From NCBI GenBank assembly GCA_014650415.1, contig BMUX01000021.1:33809-97808 (forward strand): a stretch of 64,000 nucleotides of DNA. The letters run 5' to 3'. The position numbers and the translations under genes were made by a program. Below the pieces are notes generated by a model. That model was not told the origin of the DNA. It saw only the letters and a list, made by a program, of their open reading frames with translations, and did not search any database. The stretch comes from Streptomyces spiroverticillatus. Lineage in GTDB: Bacteria; Actinomycetota; Actinomycetes; Streptomycetales; Streptomycetaceae. Positions 41,901 to 51,034 of this stretch are shown here, piece by piece (the stretch's first letter is position 1; every line of letters starts with the position of its first letter).

Positions 41901-42806
41901 TCACACCCGCTTGGGCACCGGCACCCGCATCAGGTCGTCGGCCACGGTCAGTTCCCCTTCGAAACCTGCCGCCCGGGCCTGGCGCTCGAATTCCTCCGGG
42001 TCGCTGTAGCGCTGCGAGAAGTGCGTCAGGACCAGGTGTCGTACGCCTGCCTCCTGCGCCGCCTTCGCGGCCTGCCCGGCGGTGAGGTGGCCGTGGTCGG
42101 TGGCGAGCCGTACGTCCTCGTCGAGGAACGTCGACTCGATGACCAGCATGTCGCAGCCCTCGGCAAGCACGTGCACGCCCTCGCAGAGGCGGGTGTCCAT
42201 GACGAACGCGAAGCGCTGGCCCCGGCGTTCCTCGCTCACCTCGGCCAGGGTGACACCGTTCAGCGAGCCCTCCCGCTGGAGGCGGCCCACGTCCGGTCCC
42301 TTGATGCCGTGCGCGGCGAGCTTCTCGGGCAGCATGCGACGGCTGTCGGGTTCCACCAGGCGGTAGCCGTAACTCTCCACCGGGTGCGACAGCTTGTGGG
42401 CGGACAGCGTGTATCCGGGTGTGGTGGCCAGAATTCCGTCCGCCGACACCGGCGCCTGTGCGATGTCGACGCTCTCGCGGTAGGCGGTGGAGTACCGCAG
42501 CCGCTCGAAGAAGTGCTGTCCGCTCGCCGGGTAGTGCGCGGTGACCGGGTGCGGCACCTGGTCGAGGTTGATGCGCTGGATCACCCCGGCGAGCCCCAGG
42601 GAGTGGTCGCCGTGGAAGTGCGTGACGCAGATGCGGTCGATGTCGTGGGCGGCGACCCCGGCACGCAGCATCTGCCGCTGGGTGCCCTCCCCGGGGTCGA
42701 AGAGGAGGCCCTCGGCGTCCCAGCGCAGGAGGTAGCCGTTGTGGTTGCGGCGGCGGGTGGGGACCTGGCTGGCGGTGCCGAGGACGACCAGTTCACGGGC
42801 GGACAC
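41901..42806 (-). CDS. rnz: Ribonuclease Z (tRNA 3' processing)
   Basis: A metallo-beta-lactamase-fold endonuclease (301 aa) that removes tRNA 3' trailers. The zinc motif THFHGDHSLGLAG carries the HxHxDH ligands; later ligands are in MDTRLCEGVHV and the HFSQRYSDPEEF block typical of RNase Z. ELVVLGTASQVPTRRRNHNGYLLRW is the family N terminus. GTG start at 42806, five bases after the HIT gene stop, so the two are co-transcribed. Confidence 0.95.
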   Translation of the reverse strand: MSARELVVLGTASQVPTRRRNHNGYLLRWDAEGLLFDPGEGTQRQMLRAGVAAHDIDRICVTHFHGDHSLGLAGVIQRINLDQVPHPVTAHYPASGQHFFERLRYSTAYRESVDIAQAPVSADGILATTPGYTLSAHKLSHPVESYGYRLVEPDSRRMLPEKLAAHGIKGPDVGRLQREGSLNGVTLAEVSEERRGQRFAFVMDTRLCEGVHVLAEGCDMLVIESTFLDEDVRLATDHGHLTAGQAAKAAQEAGVRHLVLTHFSQRYSDPEEFERQARAAGFEGELTVADDLMRVPVPKRV

Positions 42807-42811
42807 GACGC

Positions 42812-43171
42812 CTACCCGGGAGGCCAGTTGAGGCCGCGCCCGCCCAGGACGTGCGCGTGCGCGTGGAAGACGGTCTGGCCGGCGCCGGAGCCGGTGTTGA
42901 AGACGATCCGGTAGCCGCTCTCGGCGACGCCCTCCTCGAAGGCGATCTCTCCGGCCTCGCGCAGCACGTCGGCGGCGATCTGCGGCTCGGCTGCGGCCAG
43001 CGACGCGGCGTCCGGGTGGTGCACCTTGGGGATCACCAGGACGTGCGTGGGCGCCTGCGGGTTGATGTCGCGGAAAGCGAGGGTGGTCTCGCTCTCGCGC
43101 ACGACGGTGGCGGGGATCTCCTTCGCAATGATCTTGCAGAACAGGCAGTCCGCCTGCGGTTCACCGGCCAT
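42812..43171 (-). CDS. HIT-family hydrolase (HINT-like)
   Basis: A small nucleotide-binding hydrolase of 119 aa with the histidine triad HAHAHVLGG near the C terminus and the zinc-site pair CLFCKII near the N terminus. Such proteins hydrolyse nucleoside phosphoramidates or AMP-lysine. GAGGAGG lies 6 bases before ATG 43171, an excellent ribosome binding site. It is cotranscribed with rnz, a common actinobacterial pairing of unknown meaning. Confidence 0.94.
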   Translation of the reverse strand: MAGEPQADCLFCKIIAKEIPATVVRESETTLAFRDINPQAPTHVLVIPKVHHPDAASLAAAEPQIAADVLREAGEIAFEEGVAESGYRIVFNTGSGAGQTVFHAHAHVLGGRGLNWPPG

Positions 43172-43260
43172 GGAGGCCTCCTCGAAGAGGGTGATCGGAC
43201 ACGGCGCATGCTATCGGCCCGCCTCCGCGCGCTCCTGTGCGTTTCGGCGGGCCCCGACCG

Positions 43261-44301
43261 CTACGGCCTGCGCCGCTTGAGCGCGGCGCGGCTGATCCAG
43301 TACGTGAGGAACACCGCCCAGACCGACGGCAGCACCGTCGCCCCGAGGAACGCGGCGGGCAGCCCCGGCAGCACCACCACGGCGGTCCCCACCGCGGCCA
43401 GCAACCCCACCGCGCCCGCCATCCACCTCACCGGAGGGCATCGCACCGCCAGCCGCAGCAGCGGCCCGCGCAGCCGCTGCGGCACCAGGCGGCGCACCCA
43501 CCACCCCCACAGCAGCCACACGGCGGCGAACAGCGGCAGTCCCACGGCAAGCGCCACCGGCCCGCTGTCCTCGGCGACGGCCTTGGTGATCACGGCGACA
43601 CCGAACGCCAGAATCGCCACCCACCGGGCGAGGGCCACGGTGTTCCACGCCATCACCTCCAGGTTGTAGCGCCCGTCCTGGTCCTCCGGATCGAGGGCGG
43701 ACACGTCCGCGAACCCCTCGGCGGCCCGCGTCCAGCCACCGCGACGGCGGTGGTGCAGGTCCAGGAGCGCCAGGTTGTGCCGGGCGGCCGTGTGCTCGGG
43801 GTCCAGCCGCAGGACCGTCCGGTACGCCTCCACGGCGACGTCCGTCCTCTTGAGGCGCTGCGCGGTGAGCCCCACCAGGAAGTGCGCGTACGGCTCTTCG
43901 GGGGCCAGCGACACCGTGTACCTGGCCACCTCGTACGCCTCCGTGACCTGCCACGCGTCGCCGTTCGCGAGGACCTCCGCGACGGTGGCGTGCGTGCCCC
44001 ACCGGTGCGGGGCCAGCCGCACCGCCTCACGGGCCGACCACTCGGCGGCCGGGTAGTGGCCGATCCCGGCCAGCTGCTCGGCCCGCACGACGAGCGCGGT
44101 GACGTTGCCGGGGTCCAGGCGCAGCGCCTGGTCGGCCGCGTGCAGACACCCTTGCGTGTTCTTCGCCCCGCGCAGGCTGCGGGCGAGAAGTGTCCACGCG
44201 TCGGCGTCGTCCGGGTGGGACGCCAGGTGGGTGCCCAGCGCGGCCGCGGCCTGTTCGTACCGTCCGAGGTCGTACAGCCCCTCGGCCCGCTCCAGGCTCA
44301 T
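43261..44301 (-). CDS. TPR-repeat membrane protein (third gene of the AAA operon)
   Basis: A 346-aa protein. Residues 1-220 form about five tetratricopeptide repeats (for example AEGLYDLGRYEQAAAALGTHLASHPDD and AVEAYRTVLRLDPEHTAARHNLALLDL). Residues 220-340 hold three or four transmembrane helices with Arg-rich ends. The soluble repeat domain is probably cytoplasmic, ready to bind a partner. It follows a similar TPR-membrane protein by 25 bases, and both follow an AAA+ ATPase, so the three likely form one assembly. Function unknown. Confidence 0.85.
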   Translation of the reverse strand: MSLERAEGLYDLGRYEQAAAALGTHLASHPDDADAWTLLARSLRGAKNTQGCLHAADQALRLDPGNVTALVVRAEQLAGIGHYPAAEWSAREAVRLAPHRWGTHATVAEVLANGDAWQVTEAYEVARYTVSLAPEEPYAHFLVGLTAQRLKRTDVAVEAYRTVLRLDPEHTAARHNLALLDLHHRRRGGWTRAAEGFADVSALDPEDQDGRYNLEVMAWNTVALARWVAILAFGVAVITKAVAEDSGPVALAVGLPLFAAVWLLWGWWVRRLVPQRLRGPLLRLAVRCPPVRWMAGAVGLLAAVGTAVVVLPGLPAAFLGATVLPSVWAVFLTYWISRAALKRRRP

Positions 44302-44326
44302 GAACGCCTCTCTGCGCCTGCGTAGG

Positions 44327-45400
44327 TCACGTGCGCATCGCCGCCCGCTCGAACCAGATCGTCAGCAGGGTGGGCACGAGCGCCAGCCAGAACAGGATCT
44401 GCGGCACCAGCCGCTCCGTCCACGGCACGGCGACCACCACGACGGCGCACAGCGTGCACCAGGCGGCCTGCCCGACGGCGAGCCTCCCCCAGAAGTTCGT
44501 CCGCAGGAACTCCCCGAAACTCAGCCGCACTCCGGTGCGCATCCTGCGGTAGCGCCGCCACGCCCCGAACCCCCACACCGCGCCCATCACGGCGAGCGCG
44601 TACAGCCGGGTGCCCACCGGCACCGGCAGTTCGTCGGGGCCGTCCCCCGGGAAGAGCCGGCCCGTCACCCCGGCGATCGCCACGCACAGCAGTGCCAGCC
44701 AGCGGGTGCCGCGCAGCATGCGGTAGACGGCGCCCTGGAGCGCCTTGTGCATCTCCCGGTCCTGCGGCAGCACGCCCAGTGCCGTCGCATAGGAGTCGGC
44801 GACCTGCGGCAGTTTCGCGGCGGGGTCCTTGGCCGTCGCCTCGGCGAGCACCTTGTGCGCCCAGGGGCACTCCGGGTCGAGCGCCAGGGCGGCGCGGGCG
44901 GAACTCTCCACCAGGTCCTGCCGCTTGAGGAGTTCGGCGTAGAAGTACACCGCGTGGTGCGCGTCCGGTTCCTCCGGTGCCAGCCGTACCGCCTCGAACG
45001 CCACCTCCAGTGCCGCGGGCCACTGGTCGAAGGGGTGCATCATCGCCTTGGCGAGGGCGACGTGCGCCTCCCAGGCGTCCGGTGCGCAGCGGACGGCCTC
45101 CTTTCCCGCAGCCAGCGCCTTGTGCCAGTTGGGGGCGCCGTGGAAGAAGTACGAGCGCAGGATGTGCGCGTACGCGTAGTCGGGGGCGTGCGCCAGCGCC
45201 TGGTCGAGCGCCCGCTCCGCCTCCTCGTACTCCTCGGCCCGCAGGTGGCAGCGGTGCATCCGCGTCCAGGCCTTCGCGTCGGACGGATCCTCCGCGAGCC
45301 TGCGGGCGAGCAGTTCGCGGGCCTGCTCGGTCCTGCCCGCCTCCAGGAGGAGGTCGGCCTTGTCGACGGCGTTCTCCAGGCCGCCAGCCGTGCCGGTCAC
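44327..45400 (-). CDS. TPR-repeat membrane protein (second gene of the AAA operon)
   Basis: A 357-aa protein built like its downstream neighbour: TPR repeats over residues 1-215 (AGRTEQARELLARRLAEDPSDAKAW, EEAERALDQALAHAPDYAYAH, ALEVAFEAVRLAPEEPDAHHAVYFYAELL), then four hydrophobic helices in residues 225-350. The GTG at 45400 overlaps the AAA+ ATPase stop as GTGA, giving strict coupling. Sequence identity to the neighbour is modest, so they are ancient paralogues or parallel subunits. It may anchor the ATPase or deliver clients to it; this is inference only. Confidence 0.85.
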   Translation of the reverse strand: MTGTAGGLENAVDKADLLLEAGRTEQARELLARRLAEDPSDAKAWTRMHRCHLRAEEYEEAERALDQALAHAPDYAYAHILRSYFFHGAPNWHKALAAGKEAVRCAPDAWEAHVALAKAMMHPFDQWPAALEVAFEAVRLAPEEPDAHHAVYFYAELLKRQDLVESSARAALALDPECPWAHKVLAEATAKDPAAKLPQVADSYATALGVLPQDREMHKALQGAVYRMLRGTRWLALLCVAIAGVTGRLFPGDGPDELPVPVGTRLYALAVMGAVWGFGAWRRYRRMRTGVRLSFGEFLRTNFWGRLAVGQAAWCTLCAVVVVAVPWTERLVPQILFWLALVPTLLTIWFERAAMRT

Positions 45401-46710
45401 AGCTTGCGCTTCTTCTTGAGGTGCGCGAGCAGGTCGTCGTACATGCCGCCGTCGTTGGCGAACAGGGCGACGTTGCGCGCGGAGGAGAACCAGGCCTCCG
45501 TGGACGGCCGCAGCTGCTTCGCCGCCGCCAGCAGGTCCTTGGTGTTGATCATGCGTACGGTGCCGGTGCGCGCGGAGTCCATCAGGGCGCTCTCGGAGGC
45601 ACTGTCGCAGAGGTGCGCGAGGTCGGCGCCGGAGAACCCGTCGGTGACCTTGACGAGCTTGCCGAGGTCGATGGACTCGATGGGCCGGTCCTTGAGGTGG
45701 TAGCGCAGGATCGCCTCGCGGGCGGGCTCGTCCGGCGGCAGCACCAGCAGGGTGCGGTCCAGGCGTCCGGGGCGGCGCAGCGCGATGTCCACGTCCCAGG
45801 GGACGTTGGTGGCGGCCAGGACGAAGACGCCTTCGTTGTCGCCCTCGACGCCGTCCAGCTCGACCAGGAGCTGGTTGACGGCGTTGCGCAGCCCGCTGTG
45901 GTGCGAACGGCTGCGCTTGGCGCCCAGGGCGTCCAGCTCGTCCAGGAACACCACGCAGGGGGCCTTGCGGCGGGCCGAGCGGAACACCTCGTGGACGTTC
46001 TTCTCCGACTGCCCGATGTACATGTCCAGTACGTCGCTGAGCGACACCGACATGAAGGACGCCCCGAGTTCGCCGGCGATGGCGCGGGCGATGAAGGTCT
46101 TGCCGCAGCCGGGCGGCCCGTACAGCAGCAGTCCGCCGCGCAGGCTCTTGCCGAACAGTTTGCGCAGTTCCGGGTTGCGCATGGGTGCCAGGAACGCCGC
46201 TTCCAGACGGTCCTTGACCTCCTGCATGCCCCCGACGTCGGCGAGCCGCAGCCCGCCCGGTGCCTCGATCTCGAAGGCGTCCGCGTCACCGGCGTCGCCG
46301 CTGCCGTCGGAGGTGAGCGGCCGCTCGAACCCTCTCGCCTGGTCGCCCTGGCCGGACGCCACGAACCGGGGCGGCACCACGTCGCCGACCTCCCGCTCGG
46401 CGGCCTTCCAGTCGTACCCGTCGCGCGCCGGCGGCGGTTGCACGGGCGGCTGCGCCACAGGGGTCTCAGGCGTGACAGGTGCTACAGGCGCGACAGGCGC
46501 AGCAGAACCCCCCATGGCCCGCATCATCAGGTCCCGTGCCTGCTGGTCGCCGGGCGCGTGCGTCAGGGCGACGGCGGCCTCCGTGACGGCGGCGTCGCTG
46601 TGCCCCGCCTCCAGCAGCAGTTGCGCCAGGTGCAGCCGCAGGGGTACGTCGCCGGGGGCGGCCGCAACGGCCGCGCGCAGGCTGGATATCAGAGGTGACT
46701 CGTCGGACAT
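45397..46710 (-). CDS. AAA+ ATPase with N-terminal TPR-like region
   Basis: A 437-aa ATPase. Residues 1-65 are helical and TPR-like (VPLRLHLAQLLLEAGHSDAAVTEAAVALTHAPGD). A Pro/Val-rich linker (70-95) leads to a single classic AAA module: Walker A GPPGCGKT (198-205), Walker B VVFLDELDAL (253 onward), sensor 1 AATN and arginine fingers in RRPGRLDR. It belongs with the Cdc48/FtsH/spastin-like group, but has no protease domain and no membrane helix. The two downstream TPR-membrane proteins share its TPR theme. A role in remodelling or extracting membrane-associated proteins is plausible. Confidence 0.9.
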   Translation of the reverse strand: MSDESPLISSLRAAVAAAPGDVPLRLHLAQLLLEAGHSDAAVTEAAVALTHAPGDQQARDLMMRAMGGSAAPVAPVAPVTPETPVAQPPVQPPPARDGYDWKAAEREVGDVVPPRFVASGQGDQARGFERPLTSDGSGDAGDADAFEIEAPGGLRLADVGGMQEVKDRLEAAFLAPMRNPELRKLFGKSLRGGLLLYGPPGCGKTFIARAIAGELGASFMSVSLSDVLDMYIGQSEKNVHEVFRSARRKAPCVVFLDELDALGAKRSRSHHSGLRNAVNQLLVELDGVEGDNEGVFVLAATNVPWDVDIALRRPGRLDRTLLVLPPDEPAREAILRYHLKDRPIESIDLGKLVKVTDGFSGADLAHLCDSASESALMDSARTGTVRMINTKDLLAAAKQLRPSTEAWFSSARNVALFANDGGMYDDLLAHLKKKRKL

Positions 46711-46774
46711 GCGGCCACCCTATGAAGAAGGCGCACCCTCCCGCCCGGGCGGGTCCACAACACCGGCGCCGGCG

Positions 46775-47731
46775 CTACGGTTTGCCCAGTCCCGCCAGCA
46801 GCAGTTGTCCGTACTCCCGGTGCGCCAACGGCAGCCGGTACGTGCCGTCCTCCTCCGGCAGCACCACCGACGCCTCGATCAGTGCGGTCAGTTCACCGCC
46901 GTCCGCGAACACCGTCTCGACCTGCTGTGCGGTGAAGTTGCCGGTGAACGCCGACAGCCGTGCCCACAACAGACGTTCCGCCCGCCCGCACAGGTCGTGG
47001 CTCCAGGCGATCGCCCTCAGCAGAGTGCGGTGCCGGGCCGGCTGCTTGGGTCCGTGTATCAGCACCCCGAACCGTGCCCCCGGCTCGCACAGGCTGCCGT
47101 ACAACTGCTGCGGTGTGGTGTTGTGCCCCAGTGTGCGGGCGGCCAGCAGCACACTCAACGGGTCCCCGTCCAGACGCTCGGCCAGCAGCCTCGTCCAGAA
47201 GACGGGCAGATCCACCCCCTGCACCGCCGCCTTCTCCCGCAGGAGTTCCACCGTGTGCTCCCGCGACAACGGCCGCAGCGGCACCCGGTGCTCCCCGGGC
47301 ACGCCGATCGGGCTGCGGCTGGTCACCAGGATCTGGAGTCCGGGACACGTGTCGTGCAATCTGCCCACCAGGTAGGCGCAGCCCGCCCGGACGTGCTCGC
47401 AGGTGTCCAGCACGAGCAGTCCGCGCCGCCCCGCCAGCAGCCGCAGCACCGCCTCCATGGGGTCGGTGCCGCTGCCGGGCGCGGTGCCCGCGTGGAGGGC
47501 CGCGGCGACGGTCTGCGGGACGAGGGCGTTGTCCGCGCAGTCGGAGAGATCGGCATGGTGCACGGGGAGATCGGTGACGGCTTCGGCGAGGCGGGCGGCG
47601 AGGTGCGTCTTGCCGACCCCGGCGGGACCGGTGAGGGTCACCAGCCGGATGTCGGCGAGCACGTCGAGAAGGTCGCCGAGGGTCGGCTCGTGGGGGAGGC
47701 GGGGCACGGGAAGGCCGTATGCGGGGGGCAT
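46775..47731 (-). CDS. NB-ARC ATPase lacking TPR and DNA-binding domains
   Basis: A 318-aa STAND-type ATPase: Walker A LTGPAGVGKTHLA, Walker B RRGLLVLDTCEHV, sensor LQILVTSRSPIGVPGE, and the winged-helix end of the NB-ARC module (HRTLLRAIAWSHDLCGRAERLLWARLSAF). It aligns block by block with the ATPase half of the full-length regulator at 47848-50175, but stops where that protein continues into its TPR and LuxR parts. It lacks any output domain. ATG 47731 has only a weak binding site. It is either a truncated paralogue or a regulatory partner of its neighbour. Confidence 0.78.
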   Translation of the reverse strand: MPPAYGLPVPRLPHEPTLGDLLDVLADIRLVTLTGPAGVGKTHLAARLAEAVTDLPVHHADLSDCADNALVPQTVAAALHAGTAPGSGTDPMEAVLRLLAGRRGLLVLDTCEHVRAGCAYLVGRLHDTCPGLQILVTSRSPIGVPGEHRVPLRPLSREHTVELLREKAAVQGVDLPVFWTRLLAERLDGDPLSVLLAARTLGHNTTPQQLYGSLCEPGARFGVLIHGPKQPARHRTLLRAIAWSHDLCGRAERLLWARLSAFTGNFTAQQVETVFADGGELTALIEASVVLPEEDGTYRLPLAHREYGQLLLAGLGKP

Positions 47732-47847
47732 GGGCCCACTGTGGCCGGGCCCGCTGGGCCCGCGCGCCCCCGGAGGCCGGAGATCCGTACACCTAATTCC
47801 GCAGGTCGGGCTTACGTAGGTATGCGGGACACGGCCTCGCGCGCCCC

Positions 47848-50175
47848 TTACGAACTCCGGGTCCGTTCGCGGGAGTTCTCCGCGCCCACCAGTGCCGCGA
47901 TCTCTCCCCGGGAACCGAAGCCGAGCTTCGCGAGAATGTGCTCCACGTGGGCGTCGGCGGTGCGTTTGGAGATGACGAGCCGCTCGGCGATCTCCCGGTT
48001 GGACAGCCCCTGGTGGACCAGCGCGGCCACCTCGCGCTCGCGTCGGGTGAGGGCGTCGAGGGTGGGCGGGGCGGGCAACCGGGAGTCGTGCGGCGGCTCG
48101 TCGAGGGCGAGCGCCACGACCTGGCGCAGCCCCAGGGTCGCCCCTTCGGCGCGCAGCCTGTCGAACTCGACCTCCCCCAGTGCCTCTTTGGCCTCCTGCG
48201 TGAGCCGGTCCCTGATTCCTTCCAGGTGGGCATTACCCATCAAGATGGAACAGATCTCCCCCACCGCGCCGTGAGTGCCTGCGTCCACCAGCACCCCGAG
48301 CATGCGATCACCCTCACGATGCGCGCACCAACTGAGCTGCAACAGGGCTGCGCTCGCACCGTAGAGATCGCCCAGCCTCATGCTCGTGCGCACCGCCTTG
48401 CGGGCGAATTCCCCTGCCGTACGGCAGTCCCCCGCGTCGAAGTTGGTCTGCGCCATGATGGACAGGGTGTAGGACGTCACCCAGCACTCTCCGGGCGGAG
48501 CCAAGGCAAGTGCGTGCTCCAACTCACTCAGGGCGTGCCCGACTTCACCCCTGCGCCCGTAAAGGGAGCCGAGATTGCGCCGGACCCAGCACTCGACCAG
48601 AGTGCCCTCCGCGGCCTCCGCGAGGACGAGGGCACTCCTGGATGCCACCTCGGCCTCGTCCAGCCGTTGCAGGTGTTCCAGGCCCGCGCCCAAACAGGCC
48701 AGGGCCACCCCCTCGGTACGCGGGTCGCCCGCTCTGCGAGCCGTCTCCACCGCCAACGCCATCAACGGTTCCCCGAGGTCCATTCGGCCCGTGATGCCGA
48801 CGCAGAAGGCACCCAGCCACTGTGTCCGGGCCTGGTCCTGCTCCGTGCCTGCGCCCGTGGCCAGCGCCCGCACACACCACCGGTACCCTTCGGCCAGCCG
48901 GGTCCGGCCGATCCACAGACCGCCCAGCGCCCCTGCGATGGCGACCCCCGCAGCAGCCTCCCCCGGTTCCTCGAAACAGAACTCCAGCGCCGTACGGAAG
49001 TTGTCGACCTCCCGGTCCAGGCGGCGCGTCCAGGCCACCTGGTCGGGACCGAACCACTCGGCGTCCGCCTCCCGCGCCAGCCGCAGGTAGTGGTCCCGGT
49101 GACGCACCACCAGCCTGCGCGCACCACCGCCGGTCTCCGCGAGCCGCTCCGCACCGTATTCGCGGACCGTGTCGAGCATCCGGTACCGGTCGCCGTCCTC
49201 GCCCTCCTCGCGCACCACCACCGACTTGTCGACCAGACCGATCAGATGGTCCACCAGGTCGTACGGGTCCAGGTCGGCGTCCGCGCACACCCGCTCGGCG
49301 GCGGCGAGGTCGAACCCTCCTGCGAACACCGACAGCCGCGCCCACAGGGTGCGTTCCTCGGGCGTGCACAGGTCGTGGCTCCAGTCGATGGCGGTGCGGA
49401 GCGTCTGGTGCCGGGGGTGGCCGCTGCGGCTTGCGCCGAGCGCGCGGAAACGGTCCTCCAGCCGCCGCAGCACCTGCTCCAGAGGAAGCGCCCGCAGCCG
49501 TACGGCAGCCAGCTCCATGGCGAGCGGAATGCCGTCCAGGCGACGGCACAGCGCGACGACCTGGTCGCGGTTGTCGTCCGTGAGCTGGAACCCGGGGCGC
49601 GCGGCGACCGCCCGGTCGAGGAACAGCCGTACCGCGTCACAGGTTTCGGCGTCCCTTGCACTGCGCTCGCCGGGAAACTCCAGCGGCGCCACGGTGACAG
49701 CGTGCTCCGCGGGCACGTCCAGCGCCTGCCTGCTGGTCAGCAGCAGCCGCAGCCCGGGACAGTTGCGCAGCAGGATCTCGGCGAACATCGCACAGGCGTC
49801 GACGAGATGTTCACAGGTGTCGAGGACCAGCAGCGTCTCCTCGCCGCGCAGGTACTCCACCACCATGTCGAGCGGGTTGCGGCCGGTGCCCTCCGGCAGC
49901 CCGAAGGCCGCTCCCACGGTGTACGGGACGAGCTCGCCGTCCTTGACGCCCGCCAGCTCCACCATGCGCACGCCGCCGCGGAAGTGCCCCGCCAGGGAGG
50001 CGGCGGCCCGTACCGCGATACGGGTCTTGCCTACGCCCCCGGGCCCCAGCAGGGTCACCATGCGGGCCGTCCGGAACAGGGTGCGCACGGCGTCGATCTC
50101 GCGCTCCCGGCCGACGAAGCTGGTCATCTCCTCGGGGAGATCGCCCCGTTGCCAGTGCCAGACCGTGTCCGCCAT
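47848..50175 (-). CDS. LuxR-family regulator with NB-ARC and TPR (LAL/AfsR-like)
   Basis: A 775-aa STAND regulator. Order: NB-ARC ATPase (about 15-330; Walker A LLGPGGVGKTRIA, Walker B ETLLVLDTCEHLV, LLLTSRQALDVPAEH, TAIDWSHDLCTPEERTLWARLSVFAGGF), a long tetratricopeptide-like helical region (about 370-690) and a C-terminal LuxR helix-turn-helix (LTRREREVAALVHQGLSNREIAERL ... VEHILAKLGFGSRGEIAALV). Such proteins switch on secondary metabolism or transport genes when a ligand triggers ATP-dependent oligomerisation. Start ATG 50175 (MADTVWHWQR); 50193 is a close alternative. No cluster is nearby, so its targets are elsewhere. Confidence 0.9.
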   Translation of the reverse strand: MADTVWHWQRGDLPEEMTSFVGREREIDAVRTLFRTARMVTLLGPGGVGKTRIAVRAAASLAGHFRGGVRMVELAGVKDGELVPYTVGAAFGLPEGTGRNPLDMVVEYLRGEETLLVLDTCEHLVDACAMFAEILLRNCPGLRLLLTSRQALDVPAEHAVTVAPLEFPGERSARDAETCDAVRLFLDRAVAARPGFQLTDDNRDQVVALCRRLDGIPLAMELAAVRLRALPLEQVLRRLEDRFRALGASRSGHPRHQTLRTAIDWSHDLCTPEERTLWARLSVFAGGFDLAAAERVCADADLDPYDLVDHLIGLVDKSVVVREEGEDGDRYRMLDTVREYGAERLAETGGGARRLVVRHRDHYLRLAREADAEWFGPDQVAWTRRLDREVDNFRTALEFCFEEPGEAAAGVAIAGALGGLWIGRTRLAEGYRWCVRALATGAGTEQDQARTQWLGAFCVGITGRMDLGEPLMALAVETARRAGDPRTEGVALACLGAGLEHLQRLDEAEVASRSALVLAEAAEGTLVECWVRRNLGSLYGRRGEVGHALSELEHALALAPPGECWVTSYTLSIMAQTNFDAGDCRTAGEFARKAVRTSMRLGDLYGASAALLQLSWCAHREGDRMLGVLVDAGTHGAVGEICSILMGNAHLEGIRDRLTQEAKEALGEVEFDRLRAEGATLGLRQVVALALDEPPHDSRLPAPPTLDALTRREREVAALVHQGLSNREIAERLVISKRTADAHVEHILAKLGFGSRGEIAALVGAENSRERTRSS

Positions 50176-50312
50176 GCCCGCATCACCCCGCATCACGCAC
50201 CCCGTGCACCGGCTGTCCCGGTCGCCTCCGGACAACTCCCCATAGTATGAGGGCAGTCACACACAGTGGGGGTACTTCGTCCCGCTCACCCGTCCGTGCG
50301 TCGGCCCTGTGC

Positions 50313-50990
50313 TCACTTGCCCGGAGGGCAGCTGCACGTGGGCCTCGGGTCGGGGGCGGGGTCCGGCGCCGGGTCGGGGCCGACGGTGACGGTCACCGTG
50401 ACGGTGGGCCGCGGGGACGGCGGCTCGGGCGATGTGGTGGGGCGGGGCGCGGTGGCGGTGACGGTCCTGGTGGGCCGCCATGTGGGCCGCACGGTGGGCT
50501 TCGGGGGCGGGCTCCAGGTGGGCGGGCGGGTGGTGGGCCGCGCGTCGCAGTCACCGAGCACGTTCGCCCGGAACACGGTGCGCTCGCCGACCGTGGCGGT
50601 CAGGTCTCCCCGTACGCACCGGCCGTCGCGTTCCTCGGTGACCTTCCCGTCGACGCGGATCTCCTTGCCGTCCTTGGTCTGGCCCTGGCAGGCGACGGTG
50701 GCGACGTTGCGTGCCGCCGGCGCCGCTGTCACCAGCGACGGCCGCTGCGACGGGTTCGCGCTCACCCGTCCGCTGTCGCCGACGGTGGACGTGCACGTCA
50801 GCCAGGCGACGTCGATGCCGGCGCGCTCCAGCGCCCGGGTGCCGGTCTGGTCGGTGGTCAGCGCCACCGCGAAGGTGCTCAGTCCCCCGCCGCCGCCCGG
50901 TTCGCAGGCGGCGACACCCACCGCCGTCGCACCGGCCAGGACTGCCGCCGCGAGGGTGCGCCTGTGCCGTACGCGCCTCCATGCCCCCAT
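50313..50990 (-). CDS. Putative lipoprotein with Pro/Thr-rich tail
   Basis: A 225-aa exported protein. The signal peptide ends in a lipobox-like VAAC (about Cys26) followed by a Gly run. A small domain of about 115 residues with three or four cysteines (LTCTSTVGDSG, VACQG, GRCVRGD, GDCDAR; probable disulphides) follows. The last 75 residues are a low-complexity Pro/Thr/Val tail with alternating TVTVTV and DPAPDPAPDP units and a terminal CSCPPGK. The tail could be a cell-wall spanning stalk. ATG 50990 has GGGAGG 9 bases upstream. No family recognised. Confidence 0.72.
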   Translation of the reverse strand: MGAWRRVRHRRTLAAAVLAGATAVGVAACEPGGGGGLSTFAVALTTDQTGTRALERAGIDVAWLTCTSTVGDSGRVSANPSQRPSLVTAAPAARNVATVACQGQTKDGKEIRVDGKVTEERDGRCVRGDLTATVGERTVFRANVLGDCDARPTTRPPTWSPPPKPTVRPTWRPTRTVTATAPRPTTSPEPPSPRPTVTVTVTVGPDPAPDPAPDPRPTCSCPPGK

Positions 50991-51034
50991 GGCAGGCAGC
51001 CTCCCACCACCCCGGTGCGAGGGACAGGCGCCTT

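Noticed and set aside
47938..50250. A 770-codon plus-strand frame opposite the LuxR-type regulator
   Set aside because: Pure shadow of a gene with clear NB-ARC and helix-turn-helix motifs.
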